From positions 29,742,404 through 29,806,403 of the forward strand of contig NC_084808.1 in assembly GCF_963583255.1 (NCBI RefSeq): a DNA stretch of 64,000 nt, written 5' to 3'. The first letter of the stretch is position 1; every line of letters begins with the position of its first letter. Shown here piece after piece: positions 23,689 to 35,330 of the stretch. This DNA comes from Pyrus communis. Taxonomy: Eukaryota > Streptophyta > Magnoliopsida > Rosales > Rosaceae. The translations under genes were made by a program, and so were the position numbers. Below the pieces are notes generated by a model. It was given only the letters and a program-made list of their open reading frames with translations, did not search any database and had not been told where the DNA came from.

Positions 23689-23748
23689 TGATAGTACACA
23701 CAATAGTCATATAAACATCTTCTAAAAGTAATTTTCAGCATAAAGGAA

Positions 23749-26700
23749 TCAAACCTTTTGTACCACTGTCTTGACAGTTTTCACATCCATTTGCTCAATT
23801 TCCATGTTATGTTGTGTTGCCATTGCTAAAAGCAATCTGATAGAAGTATGCTTGACTACAGGTGAAAGGACCTCATCATAATTCACCCCTTCCTTTTGTG
23901 AGTACCCCTTAGCCACGAGTCTCGCTTTGAATCTCAGGGCTTGCTGTTCATGTAGTCCTTCCTTTTTTTCTAAATACCCACTTGCATCCAACTAGCTTTG
24001 TCATTGGGCATAGGAACCAACTCCCATACAAGGTTCTTGTAAAGAGACTCCATTTCTTCTGTCATAGCACCTATCTAATTAGCTTGCTCATCACTTGCTA
24101 TAGCTTCTTGATAAGTAGTTGGATACCTTGACTAATGTTCAGAGCATAATTAACTTCGTCTTGGTCAAACCTAAACTTGTCAGGTTTCTTCTTGTTTCGA
24201 TTGGGTTTGTCTAGTGCAATGTATCTCTTGAATACAGGTGGATTGTGGGTTGGAGTTTGAACCCTTGGGATATCTAGTGGAATGGAGTGCCTTCAATCTG
24301 TCCTATTTCCTGCTCCACTTGATTCTTAATTGGTGAGCGATGCTGATGCTCTTCTTCTTCCTCAAAATTATCATATTCAACAACTTGCTCAATTGGCTCC
24401 ACCTGAGCTTCATCTTCCTCTAGTTTGATTAAACGAGTTCTTGTAAAACGTATTGTGTTGTATGTCACTGCTTTCAACTTTGTTTAGAGGCATGGTTGTC
24501 TCATCAAGACAACATCTTGGCTGACAACCTTCTTGTTGTTGATATCCCAAAGCTTAAAGCCGTTCACTCTTTTCTTTTCTCAAAACCTAAAAATATGCAA
24601 TGCGCAAACTTAGGTTTGAGCTTGGACCTTTCATCACTTGGAATATGTGCATAAGCATTGCAGCCGAACACCCTGAGCTTGGAGTAGTCCACTGGCTTCT
24701 TAGACCATACTCTTCTGCACTCTTAAAATCAAAAACTATAGATGGTGACCTATTAATCAAGTAGCTTGCATGATTAATAGCCTCTGCCCAAAAAAGATTA
24801 GGCAATTCTGCATGAAATCAATGCTTCTCTCTCTTTTCATGAGAGTTTAAGTTCCTCATGATGCCTTCCTGCTTACAGTAATTGGGAAACTCCTTACTTG
24901 TATAATCACCTCCATTGTCACTTCTCAGGTGCTTGATCTTTTTTCCAGTTTGATTCTTGGTTTTTGTGATGTGAAATTTTAACTTGACACACAAATTAAA
25001 CCCTATTTGTGACAATTGTAGTAGATATGTAAGTAGGGATCGTTCTAGACCGGGGATTAACTAGGGATGCTAATCTATGTAAATAAGACTCAAAAACACT
25101 AAATTAGACTCTATGGACTCAAAACTAACTTTAGACACTTAAAATAGCAATCAATACTCTAAAAGACTCACTTTTAGACTCAATAAAGGTTTTGGCCGAA
25201 AATAGGACTTGACTAGACTAGACTCAAAAGACTCAAGGAAAACAAGTTTTGACTCAAATATGAAGACTAAATAACATGGGGATTGTTTTTGACGAAAATA
25301 AAACGTAAAACAAAACTTTGTAGAAAACACTTTATAAAAACAAATGGGTAAAAGGCTAGTTAGAGGGTCCTTCTCCACACATGATATATGCATATGAACC
25401 AATGTCCAGTTATTACTCCTTTAGACTATGAATGACAACGCCCCAAATTAGTTGCATCGCACAACTAACCCTCAAGTTTTTCTTATTTCATTGAATTGAA
25501 TGAAAACGCATTACAACCAAATTATCTTTTTCAAGTTCTTTATATGAGATGCATAACAAAGATACATATCAAAAGTCATTAAGCTCTTGTGAAAACTATA
25601 AGCGTTGACAAGGCACTCATCACTATGAAACGCATGAGATTCGTACCAAAGATTTACTTAACGCGATTGTGACTAGCAACCTCCACTACTTGTGAGTATA
25701 AGTGAATAACAATTACGTGAAACCCTCCTATACTCTAGCATCAAGTTTATGCATGCAAATTAAGTGTTAACCCCCAACCCACATACATAAACCAGTTTTA
25801 ATAACTTAGATAAGCAAATCACATTTATGCCTTAAGTAATAATAACTGAACGTAATTAATTCATATAAAACATATAATCATGGCTTCAAATTCTCCTCTA
25901 ACTAAAGAGAAGTTAGTTCCTCATGTTCGCAAAACAAAGATAATTAAATTTAAACATTGAACTAAGACTAAGGATAGAAAGAACCAAGAAAAACGCTCCA
26001 CACTCCAATGGCATGCACGGCACTCCCTTGGATGGCAGATTGCACAATTCCTCCTTTCCTTGCTTCCTTGCTTGCGGCACTAGGGTGTTGTAGAATGGAT
26101 TTTGGTGTTTGATGGATGAAAGTATGAATGAATGAATGTGTGAGTGGATGAATGAATGGTGCGGCATAGGGCTGTTTATATAGGCTTAATTAGGCACACT
26201 TAGTGAAGGAAAAGGATTGCACAATCCCATTTGAAAAAGGGTTAATTCAAGGCAGAAATCAAATGGGAATTGGAATAGGGAGTTCGGCTAGGATTTAGGG
26301 ATTCTAGAAGGTTTTGGTGCGGCATGTTTATAGGGATGTGATAAGGTTTCTAGAAGGGATGGTTTAGGGCAGATTCCTAAACCTAAAGGGCCAAGGATAC
26401 ATGATATTTGTGTAGGAGAAGGATTGCAATTCCTAAACCTACAAGGAATGGTGTTCTTGCGGCAATTGAGTGGATAAGGCCTCTAGAAACTGAATTAGGT
26501 GTTTAAATGTGTAATTAATTCCCTCTAATTAGCTAGGTTTAAGTCCTAACCTGATTTGGATAGGATAAAATAGGATAATGTTAGAGATAGGATAGGATAA
26601 GGTTTCTAGGATAGGATAAGATAAGGTTGGATAAGGTTGGATAAGGTTCCTTGTTTCTTGCTTCTTTCTTATCCTCTTTGCATTTGGACTTCCTCCACCA

Positions 26701-28489
26701 GATTTGTAGCCTTTCCTAGCCCTTCTTGACTTCAATTTCGTCCATCCTCTTTGCTCCATGGTTAAGCTATCCAATCCATGCCCAAAAATGCTCCAAATAG
26801 CCTCAAAATGCACTTTCTTGCTCCTTTTGCCATTAGGACCTAAAAACATACGAAAATAACTTAAAAGACTGAAATAAATAGTAATTAACTCACTAAATGC
26901 AAGGAAACAACATAACTAAGTAGCATAAATATGCTCCTATCATTTTGTCTTCCATTCCTTGTACTTTGCAAAAACCTCGGATTTCTGCTTCATGAAATAA
27001 ACCCAAACTTTTCTAGAAAAATCATCCATGAAAGTAACAAAATACTTCGCTCCACCGTTGGATTTAGTTGGTGTAGGGTCCAAACATCTGAGTGAATATA
27101 GCTGAGTTGCTCCTTGCTTCGGTTATCTGCACTGCTACTTGTGAATGATACCTTCCTTTGCTTCTCGAGAACGCAATATTTACAGAAGTCCAACTTGCAA
27201 TGTGACACCTTCCAGCAGGCCTTTCCTGTGCAATTCATGCAACCTCTTCTAACTTATGTGCCCTAGCAAGTGATGCCAGAGTTAAGTAGTCTTGTGGTGT
27301 GGAAACATCTGCTCCCCCAACTATCATAATTCCAATTAGCTTATACAACGTATTGGGTTATAGGTCACCTTGCATTACTACTAGTGATCTTCGGTCACAT
27401 CACATTGAGTCGTTCCTGCTTTAGAATTGTACCCGTAGTCGGGCCTTGTCTAAAGTACCCAAGGAAATCAAATTCTACTTCATTCTAGGGATATATCTGA
27501 CGTTCCACAAAAGTGTTGATTCCCCTTATAAGACATGGTGAATCGTCCCCATTAAATCTTCTCCGCTGCTGACCTCTTTGTAGGTACCGAACCATTTTCT
27601 TACTGCACACATATGGCATGTGCATTCGGTATCCAAAATCTACCTTGTGAAAGCCTTGGAGCCTGATGTTACTGAAAGAAGCTCTCTGTCACTCACTTCT
27701 TTGGTGGTTGCATAAGCTGAACTTGAGCTTCCTTCAATCTTGCCGTTCTTCTCCTTCTAAATTTTGCAATTTTTCTTCCAATGATTGGCAGAACCACATT
27801 CGAAGCAACCATCCTTCTTTTCCTTCTTCTTCTCGGATTTTGATCTACCCTTGTTGCTGCTCTTCTCTGTCTTTGTCTTTCCCCACCCTCCTTGCCTTTG
27901 GCATAAAGGTCTTAAGGGTTTTCGGCTATGTAATCCAATTTAGCATATGATTGAAGGGCTTGAATTACGTCCTTAAGCTTCAGGGACTCATTTTCAAACA
28001 TTAGAGCGGTTTGAAAGTGCTTGAAAGACGAAGGTAGAGACCTCAGCAAGCCACATCATCATCTTTGTTAGTTTCTTCGACCTTCTAAAGATAGGCTATG
28101 CAATTCTAAAACCTTCATATGTGATATTCATTATCACCTCCTTCCAGTAGGATCCTGAGTAGTTCATCCTTGAGAAATAGTTAATTGGACATGGTTTTGC
28201 CCATATAAACTTTCTCCAACTCGTCCCATGCTTCCTTAGCAGTTATCTTTTCTATGATGTGGAATTTGACTGATTTGGCGAGATGGATCTCGGTGAAGCT
28301 CTTGGCCTTCTTGAGAACCTTGTTCCATGCCTCTACTGTCATGGTCGTAGGCTTCTCACCAACGAGTGCGTCATCCAACTCTTGTTGTATCAATACATTC
28401 TTCATCATCCTTTGCCAGTTTGAAGTCATCCTTGCCATCAAAAGGTTTTAACTCAGGCCCTAGGTCTGCGTTCGGCTTTCCTTTCGACA
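23749..28489 (-). mobile_element. Degenerate Ty1/Copia polyprotein remains (E2): gag, protease, integrase, start of RT
   Basis: Minus-strand pieces occur in Copia order. The gag start is near 28489 and its core at 28181-28441. A zinc knuckle CFECG...H...C lies at 27766-27807. A protease relic lies near 27630, where the DTG signature is read as DTE. The GAG-pre-integrase/integrase is at 26945-27238 and continues at 24818-24975 (KHLRSDNGGDY). An integrase C-terminal part is at 24587-24805, and the RT start at 23749-23991 has ARLVAKGYSQKEGVNYDE. RT stops there; RNase H and the normal 3' end are gone. Many stops and frameshifts show that it is dead. Confidence 0.85.
24981..26941 (-). mobile_element. 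About 1.96-kb solo-LTR-like insertion inside the integrase region
   Basis: On the minus strand it begins (T)GATAGGAGCATATTT, has a TATATAAA box near 26176, and ends with the conserved stretch containing GGTCTAGAACGATCCC. The word atttt flanks both sides (24976-24980 and 26942-26946). If the insert and one copy are left out, the host integrase frame is continuous across the join. No coding region was recognised inside. It is probably the solo LTR of a larger, Gypsy/Tat-like or non-autonomous element. Confidence 0.75.
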
Positions 28490-28520
28490 TCGCAGAATGA
28501 ACTAAGCTCTCAATACCAAT

Positions 28521-29463
28521 TGTTACATTCTGACTCTCTGGATTGAAGTATCTGGCAATAGACTAAACTTAGCAAATTAGAGAATAATTAGAAACACAAA
28601 AGATTTATACTGGTTCGGCAGAACTTTTGCCTACGTCCAGTTGTGATTTTCCTAGGTAGATAAACCACCACTTCTGTGATTAATAATAGAGTTACAGTAC
28701 TTCTGCAAAACCAATTAGTCACCCTTTATCCCTCTCGGCTGTCCATGGCTTTTCTCTCTTTCCCTACCCTTGCCGCAACCTATTTATAAGTATTAAGTTT
28801 CCTATTCTATATGGAATAAGAAAGTACACTCTCTTACCTATTCCAATTAAACTTCTAGGATTCCCATTCTAATTGTATAAGGAAATTTAATTCTTTCCTA
28901 TTCCTCGTAAGAGAAGAAACGGTGCGCCTTTACCTTCGTTGTTGCTCAGTCAACGTGACTCCCTCTACTGGGGCTTCGATCCCTGATTCCAGAAGGTGCC
29001 AGTATTCTTTTAATCTGATGAAGTTTTCCATCAGCATGCTCCAATTGTCCTAATAACCATCAAACTGTGGAATCACAGGTTGAACAAAACTCTCAGTGGC
29101 TTTGTCAGTTGCCAATGTTTCTTGCTGCTGCAAGACACTCTCTTTTTCGAGTTCTTCCAGAGCCAAAGGGGTTCTGATACCAGATATTGGGAACTGGAAA
29201 CCCTAAACGTAAAGAATGCTTTGAACAATTCTATTTCTCAGTAATTGAAACCTGAGGATTCTCATTAAAACTGACTGAAATAAGTTTACATCTTAAATAG
29301 AGTTAGCCAAGCTTGACAATAACCACTAACTTGACTTCTACAGATTTTGTGGAGTTTAGCAACCCTAAGCAACAGAAATAAATCCAAACGTGGTGAACAG
29401 GCTCAGCTGCATCTTCTACATTCTAGGACTCTAGCTTGACTTTAATTAAAACTTAATTAAACA
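28521..29463 (-). repeat. Right copy of the large direct repeat: LTR with TATA box, gag start, primer site, LTR
   Basis: On the plus strand it begins tgttacattc and ends attaaaca, so it is bounded by TG and CA. On the minus strand it holds an E1 LTR (29463-29187), then a primer-binding site, then a gag start (FDGY, NWSMLMENF, LTEQQ), then another LTR with TATAAATC that ends TGTAACA. Just beyond (28505-28520) is a second primer-site-like word, TGGTATTGAGAGC. It is both a nested pair of elements and a candidate for one composite LTR. Confidence 0.65.
29171..29184 (-). other. Retrotransposon primer-binding site (initiator tRNA-Met type)
   Basis: Plus strand ggttctgatacca is the complement of TGGTATCAGAACC, the typical Met-tRNA primer site of plant Copia elements, two bases from the LTR edge. 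Confidence 0.8.
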
Positions 29464-30823
29464 TGACTAAATAAATCTTCACACTCCTTTAGATGGATGC
29501 TACTCTCGTGGAATATATCGTTCTATATTTTCGATTGACCTTCCCTCATAGATTCTGAACCTGTACTTTTGGTTGCTTGCTGCATATCACCTTGTATCTT
29601 CATAAATAAGGTTTTCCATTTGTTCTTTATATATTAACTTCTTTGGTACACTTTCTGTATTCGTCTTAAGATATACAACTTATTTCTCTTTTGTTATCAT
29701 TCCCAGGAGGAATAGTCGCACTGGGAAAATTTGATGCCCTTCACATTGGTCATCGAGAACTTGCGGTTCAAGCATCCAAGGTTGGACCTCCGTTCCTTTT
29801 GTCATTTGTTGGAATGGCTGAAGTACTGGGTTGGGAACCAAGGTGTTGTCATTTGTTATGATCTGAGCTGCACATGGGAACTCAATTTCCTTGTTTGGGT
29901 GGTTCTAGCTTTGTTAAATTAACTTAATATATTCTTGTAAATTCAATTGAACAGAGCTCCCATAGTTGCTAAATGTGATCGCAAGTGGGTTCTTTCCTCT
30001 TGGGCCTCGTACTGTGGTGACATGGCACCTGCAGAGTTTGAGATTGAATTTTCAAGTGTTCGACATCTAACACCAAGGCAATTTGTTGAGAAATGATTGG
30101 AAGAGCTTGGAGTGTGTGGGATTGTGGCAGGTAAGTTAATTTAAAGAAATCCATTGATTACATACTTTAAGTTAGAAATGGATTTTGCAATGGCTGGTTG
30201 TGGCAGGTGAAAACTACCGATTTGGATACATAGCTGCGGGTGATGCGACAGAGCTGGTGAGGTTGTGTGAAGAGTATGGCATTGGGGCTTATATCATAAA
30301 CTCTGTTATGGACAAGAATGAATGCTCCATAAATATACAGTCGAGTGTTTTGAAAGACGGGACAAGTCTCGTCTACTCGCGTTCGCCGTGCCCTTGCCGT
30401 GGGAGATATGAAGTATGTCTCACAACTCTTGGGTCGGCAGCATCGTCTGATAATGAATGCTGCGAAGGACCAGGAAGGATTTCCTTGCAGCAAACACAAG
30501 TTATCAGTTCCAAAGTCTAGTTTGTTAAATCTGGCTCCAAAGGAGGGTCTATACGAGAAGTGTTATCTTTGTATTGGGGAGGATGATGACCGAGCATCAT
30601 CGTGTAGGGTGGTGGTTGACACGGGGTACGTCCATATAGAAATGGATGATGAGGTAGACGTAGGCGTATGTAATAGAGTTGGTACACAGGACTTGAGGCT
30701 CTTACGTATTGAACTTGGTGATTCGCAATCCTGAGTATGTTTAAATGATTTGATTTTCATTTCGTCTTTTTAAAAGAAGGATGAAATCTTTCATCCTTTT
30801 CCGAAAAAGAATGAATGGCGCAC

Positions 30824-30830
<7 letters not shown>

Positions 30831-30870
<40 letters not shown>
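30831..30870. repeat. GA-dinucleotide microsatellite
   Basis: Twenty perfect GA units, about 100 bp after the RibF stop codon, in its 3' flank. Confidence 0.95.
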
Positions 30871-30873
<3 letters not shown>

Positions 30874-32507
30874 GTATTACCCTTCTGATTGTGCTACCTC
30901 ATGATGGATTCATGGATGATGAGGGTACATCACACATATCATTATTATAACTCATAGATTTTGTACAAAAATTAAAAATTTTAGTTATAGAAAATATTTT
31001 ACACGGGAGTGAAGAAAAATGTTGCAAGACCAATGAACGTAACTTACCATTAATTAGGTCTTAAAACTAATTTTTCTTGATTTTTAAAGGTTAAAAATAG
31101 AAAAATTAATATAACCTAATGGTGGGCCCCCAAATATATTTTACGTGTTGAAAATATTAGGAATATCTTAAATTATTCTTAGTAAAAAATGTTGTGCAAC
31201 TAGAAAGACTCGTATTTTGGCTTTTAACGAATCTTGTACAAGTTCACAAAATTGATTGGAAAACGTGAGTTATATATATAACTCACAGTTTTTGTCAAAA
31301 AATTGAACTTTTTAGTCTTTGGAAATATTTTGCGTGGCAATTACGAAAAATGTTGCAAGACATTTGAATGTGATCCTGCCAATTATTAAGTCCCAAAATT
31401 ATTTTTTATTGATTTTTAAAGTTGTAAAATAGAAAAATAAAGATAAACTATTAAAGGGTCTCAAATATATTTTTTATGTGTCCAAAATATTTGGAATATC
31501 TTAAATCATTTTGGCTTAAAATGAATTTTGTAAAAATTCTTAAAATCAATTGGAAAATGTGGGTTATAACTCACAACTTTGGTCAAAATATTGAAATTTT
31601 TAGTTTTATGAAATATTTTGTGCGGGAGTTAAGAAAAATGTTACAAGACATTTGAATGTGATCTTACCATTTATTAGGTCCTGAAACTATTATTTTCTTG
31701 ATTTTTAAAGGTTTAAAATAGAAAAATTAATATAAACTAATACAAGGCCCCAAAATATATTTTTACGTGTTAAAAATATTTGGAATATTCTAAATTATTT
31801 TTAGTAAACATGCGATGCAACTAGAATCACTTGAATTTTGGCTTGTAATGAATCTTGTATAAATTCTCAAAATTGATCGGAAAACGTGGGTTATAAGTCA
31901 CCGTTTTTGTCAAAAAATTGAAATTTTTAGTTTTAGAGAATATTTTGCATGGGAGTTAAGAAAAATGTTGCAAGACATTTCAATGTGATTCTACCAATTA
32001 TTAGGTCCTGAAACTATTTCTTGTTGATTTTTAAAGTTGAAAAAAAGAAAAATAAATATAAACTATTAGGGGGTCTCAAAATATATTTTTACATGTCAAA
32101 AATATTTGGAATGTCCTAAATTAATTTTAGTAAACATGCAGTGCGACTAGAATGACTCGCATTTGACTTAAAATGAATCTTAAAAAATCTCAAAACCAAT
32201 TGGAAAACATGGGTTATAACTCACGATTTTGGTAAAAAAAATTGAAATTTTTAGTTTTATGAAATATTTTGCGCAGGAGTTAAGAAAAATGTTGCAAGAC
32301 ATTTGAATGTGATCCTACCATTTATTAGGTCCCGAAACTATTTTTTCTTGATTTTAAAGGGTTTAAAATAGACAAATTAATATAAACTAATAGAGGACCC
32401 CAAAATATATTTTCATGTGTTGAAAATATTTGGAATATCATAAATTAATTTTAGAAAAAATTATGTGACGAGAATCACTCGAATTTTGGCTTATAATGAA
32501 TCTTGTA

Positions 32508-33250
32508 TGTGACATCCCACATCGCCCAGGGGAGTGATCATTAAATGTATATTCTCATCCCTACATAGTATGATGCCTTTTGGGAGCTCACTGGCTTCGG
32601 GTTCCGTAGGAACTCCGAAGTTAAGCGAGAAGGGGGCTACAACAATCCCATGATGGGTGACCCACTGGGAAGTTGCTTGTGAGTTCCCAAAAACAAAACC
32701 GTAAGGGAACGGTAAGCCCAAAGGGTTAGGCTCTGATACCAATTGTCACTCCCATGATGGGTGACCCACTGGGAAGTTCTCGTATGAGTTCCCATAAACA
32801 AAACCGAGAGGGTGTGCTGGGGGCCCAAAGTGGACAATATCATGTTATGGTGGAGTTGGGCCCGTGAAGTGGTCCCGCCCGGAGCAGGATGTGACAATTT
32901 GGTATGAGAGCCTAACCCTGGGCGTGGTGTGCCGACGAGGACGTCGGGCCCCTAAGGGAGGTGGATTGTAACATCCCATATCGCTCAGGGAGTGATCCTT
33001 ATATGTATATTCTCATCCCTACCTAGCACGAGGCCTTTTGGGAGCTCACTGGCTTCGAGTTCCATCGGAACTCCGAAGTTAAGCGAGTAGCGCGCGAGAG
33101 CACTCCCATGATGGGTGACCCACTAGGAAGTTCTCTTGTGAGTTCCCATAAACAAAACTGTGAAGGTGTGCTGGGGGCCCAAAGCGGATAATATCGTGCT
33201 ATGGTGGAGTTGGGCCCAAGAAGTGGTCCCGCCCCGGGCGGGATGTGACA
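32508..33250 (+). mobile_element. Mosaic Cassandra TRIM retrotransposon with 5S rRNA-like LTRs
   Basis: The pieces in order are: LTR 5' part (32508-32721); a short inverted piece carrying the complement of the primer site (ggctctgataccaatt, about 32722-32747); an LTR 3' part ending gatgtgaca at 32896; a 70-bp internal stretch starting with a primer-site-like ttggtatgagagcc; and a complete 284-bp LTR (32967-33250). The LTRs contain the 5S rRNA internal region (gaagttaagcgag, then gatgggtgacccactgggaag). Cassandra is known for 5S-derived LTRs. No matching target duplication flanks the whole (ttgta against attag). It is non-coding. Confidence 0.88.
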
Positions 33251-34488
33251 ATTAGGGGTTCTCAAAATATATTTTTATGTGTCAAAAATATTTGGAATGT
33301 CCTAGATTAATTTTAGTAAACATGTGGTGCAACTATAGTGACTCGCATTTTGGCTTAAAATGAATCTTGTAAAAATTCTCAAAATCAATTGAAAAACGTG
33401 GGTTATAACTCACAATTTAGGCCAAATAATTAAAAGTTTTAGTTTTACAAAATATTTTGCGCGGGAGTTAAGGAAATTGTTGCAAGACATTTGAATGTGA
33501 TCCTACCATTTATTAGGTCGTGAAACTATTTTTTCTTGATTTTTAAAGGTTTAAAATATAAAAATTAATATAAACTAATAGAGGGCCCAAAAATATATTT
33601 TTACGTGTTGAAAATATGTGGAATATCCTAAATTATCTTTAGTAAACATTATGCGACTAGAATCACTCGAACTTTGGCTTATAATGAATCTTGTATAAAG
33701 TCACAAAATTGATTGGAAAATGTGAGTTATATAACTCACAGTTTTTGTCAAAAAATTGAAATTTTTTTTAAGGTAATATTTTGCGTGGGAGTTAAGACAA
33801 ATGTTGCAAGACATTTGAACGTGATCCTACCAATTATTAGATCCCAAAAATATTTTTTATTGATTGTTAATTTTGAAAAATAGAAAAATAAGTATAAACT
33901 ATTCGGGGGACTCAAAATATATTTTTATGTGTTGAAAATATTTGTAGTGTCCTAAATTAATTTTAGTAAACATGCGGTGTGACTAGAGTGACTCGCATTT
34001 TGGCTTAAAATGAATCTTGTAAAAATTCTCAAAATCAATTGGAAAACATGCGTAGCTCACAATTTTGCCCAAAAAATTGAAATTTTTAGTTTTATGAAAT
34101 ATTTTGCGTGGGAGTTAAGGAAAATGTTGCAAGACATTTGAATATGATCCTACCATTTATTAGATCCTGAAACTATTTTTTTCTTGATTTTCAAAGGTTT
34201 AAAGGGGAAAAATTAATATAAACTAATAGAGGGCCCCAAAAAATATTTTTACGTGTTGATAATATTTGGAATATCCTAAATTATCTTTAGTAAACATTTT
34301 GGGACTAGAATCGCTTGAACTTTGACTTATAATGAATCTTGTATAATTTACAAAATCGATTAGAAAACGTGAGTTACTCACATTTTTTGTCAAAAAATTG
34401 ATTTTTGTTTAGGAAATAGTTTGCGCCGGAATTAAGAAAAATATTGGAAGACATTTAAATTTGATTCTACAATTTATTAGGTCCCAAA

Positions 34489-34772
34489 TGTGACATCCCA
34501 CATCACGCAAGGGTGTGATCCTTAAATGTATATTCCCATCCCTACCTAGCACGAGCCCTTTTGGGAGCTCACTGGCTTCGGGTTCCGTAGGAACTTCGAA
34601 GTTAAGCGAGAAGGGGGCTAGAGCAATCCCATGATGGGTGACCCACTGGGAAGTTGCTCGTGAGTTCCCAAAAACAAAACCGTGAGCGAATGGTAAGCCC
34701 AAAGCGGACAATATCGTGCTACGGTGGTGGAGCGGGCCCGGGAAGTGATCCGCCCCGGGCCGGGATGTGACA
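34489..34772 (+). mobile_element. Solo LTR of a Cassandra TRIM element, 284 bp
   Basis: It starts tgtgacatccc, ends gggatgtgaca, and is flanked by the 5-bp duplication ccaaa (34484-34488 and 34773-34777). The 5S-like segment lies at about 34566-34670. The length equals that of the intact LTR at 32967-33250. It sits in a satellite unit that continues on the other side. Confidence 0.92.
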
Positions 34773-35330
34773 CCAAAACTATTTTTTTTGTTGATTTTTA
34801 AAGTTGAAAAATAGAAAAATAAATATTAACTTTTATACACTTTTTTTTTTGTATTGAAAATATTCGAAATAATCTAAATTAATTATAGTAAACATGTGGT
34901 CCGACTAGAATGACTCGAATTTTAGCTTATAATGAATCTTGTATAAATTCTCAAAATCGACTAGAAAACGTGTGTTAAGTTGAAATGTTGCGTGGGAGTT
35001 AAGAAAAATGTTGCAAGACATGTGAATGTGATTCTACTATTTATTAGGTTCGAATACTATTTTTTATTGATTTTTGAAATTGAAAAGAAAAGAAAAGAAA
35101 AACAAATATAAACTAATAGAGGGTCCCAAATATATTTTTACGTGTTGAATATATTTGGAATATCCTAAATTTATTTTAGTAAACATGCAGTGTGACTAGA
35201 ATAACATGAATTTTACTTGAAATAAGTCTTGTATAAATTCTCAATTTCAATTAGAAAAAGTGCGTTATAAATCACCGTTTTTGTAAAAAAAAAAAAAAAA
35301 AATGAAAAATTTAATTTTTAAGGTTAACAA

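Larger units (their letters stand above)
20021..30734 (+). pseudogene. Plastid FAD synthetase (RibF-type), probably disabled copy
   Basis: The family transfers AMP from ATP to FMN to make FAD. Exons: 20021-20319, 20679-20731, 29707-29842, 29955-30130, 30207-30734. The first exon is basic and Pro/Ser/Leu-rich, as in a plastid transit peptide. Exon 3 carries the nucleotidyltransferase signature [10 protein letters not shown], followed by [16 protein letters not shown] across the next border, then [15 protein letters not shown] and AGENYRFGY. Two lesions: codon TGA at 30094-30096 in frame (between FVEK and LEEL), and a frame change at about 30358-30361 (a GGG run), after which homology ([14 protein letters not shown]) continues in another frame to the TGA at 30732. 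Intron 2 is 8975 bp and packed with retroelements. Conservation around the lesions is high, so decay is recent or the lesions are sequence errors. Confidence 0.8.
30950..35330. repeat. Satellite array, unit about 323 bp, dimeric higher-order pattern
   Basis: The anchor gcaagaca(t)ttgaatgtga recurs at about 31024, 31355, 31643, 31970, 32294, 33482, 33806, 34129, 34446 and 35013, mostly 317-331 bp apart. Each unit contains ttgattttta-ag, a run near aatatatttttacgtgt, ggaatatcctaaatta and agtaaacat. Two unit types alternate: one reads cttataatgaatcttgtata, the other cttaaaatgaatcttgtaaa, giving a two-unit period of about 645 bp. Two Cassandra insertions interrupt the array. There is no coding potential; it is AT-rich throughout. 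Confidence 0.88.

Noticed and set aside
34566..34670. 5S rRNA gene
   Set aside because: Only the internal 5S-like region is present, inside an LTR with TG/CA ends and a target duplication. This is the known layout of Cassandra elements, not a 5S gene.
32491..34711. Open frames on the minus strand in the Cassandra and satellite region
   Set aside because: They are antisense to the 5S-like LTR sequence and repeat with each LTR copy; there is no protein family match.
30950..35330. CRISPR-like regular repeats
   Set aside because: Plant DNA with whole-unit tandem repeats of about 323 bp and no spacers; a satellite.
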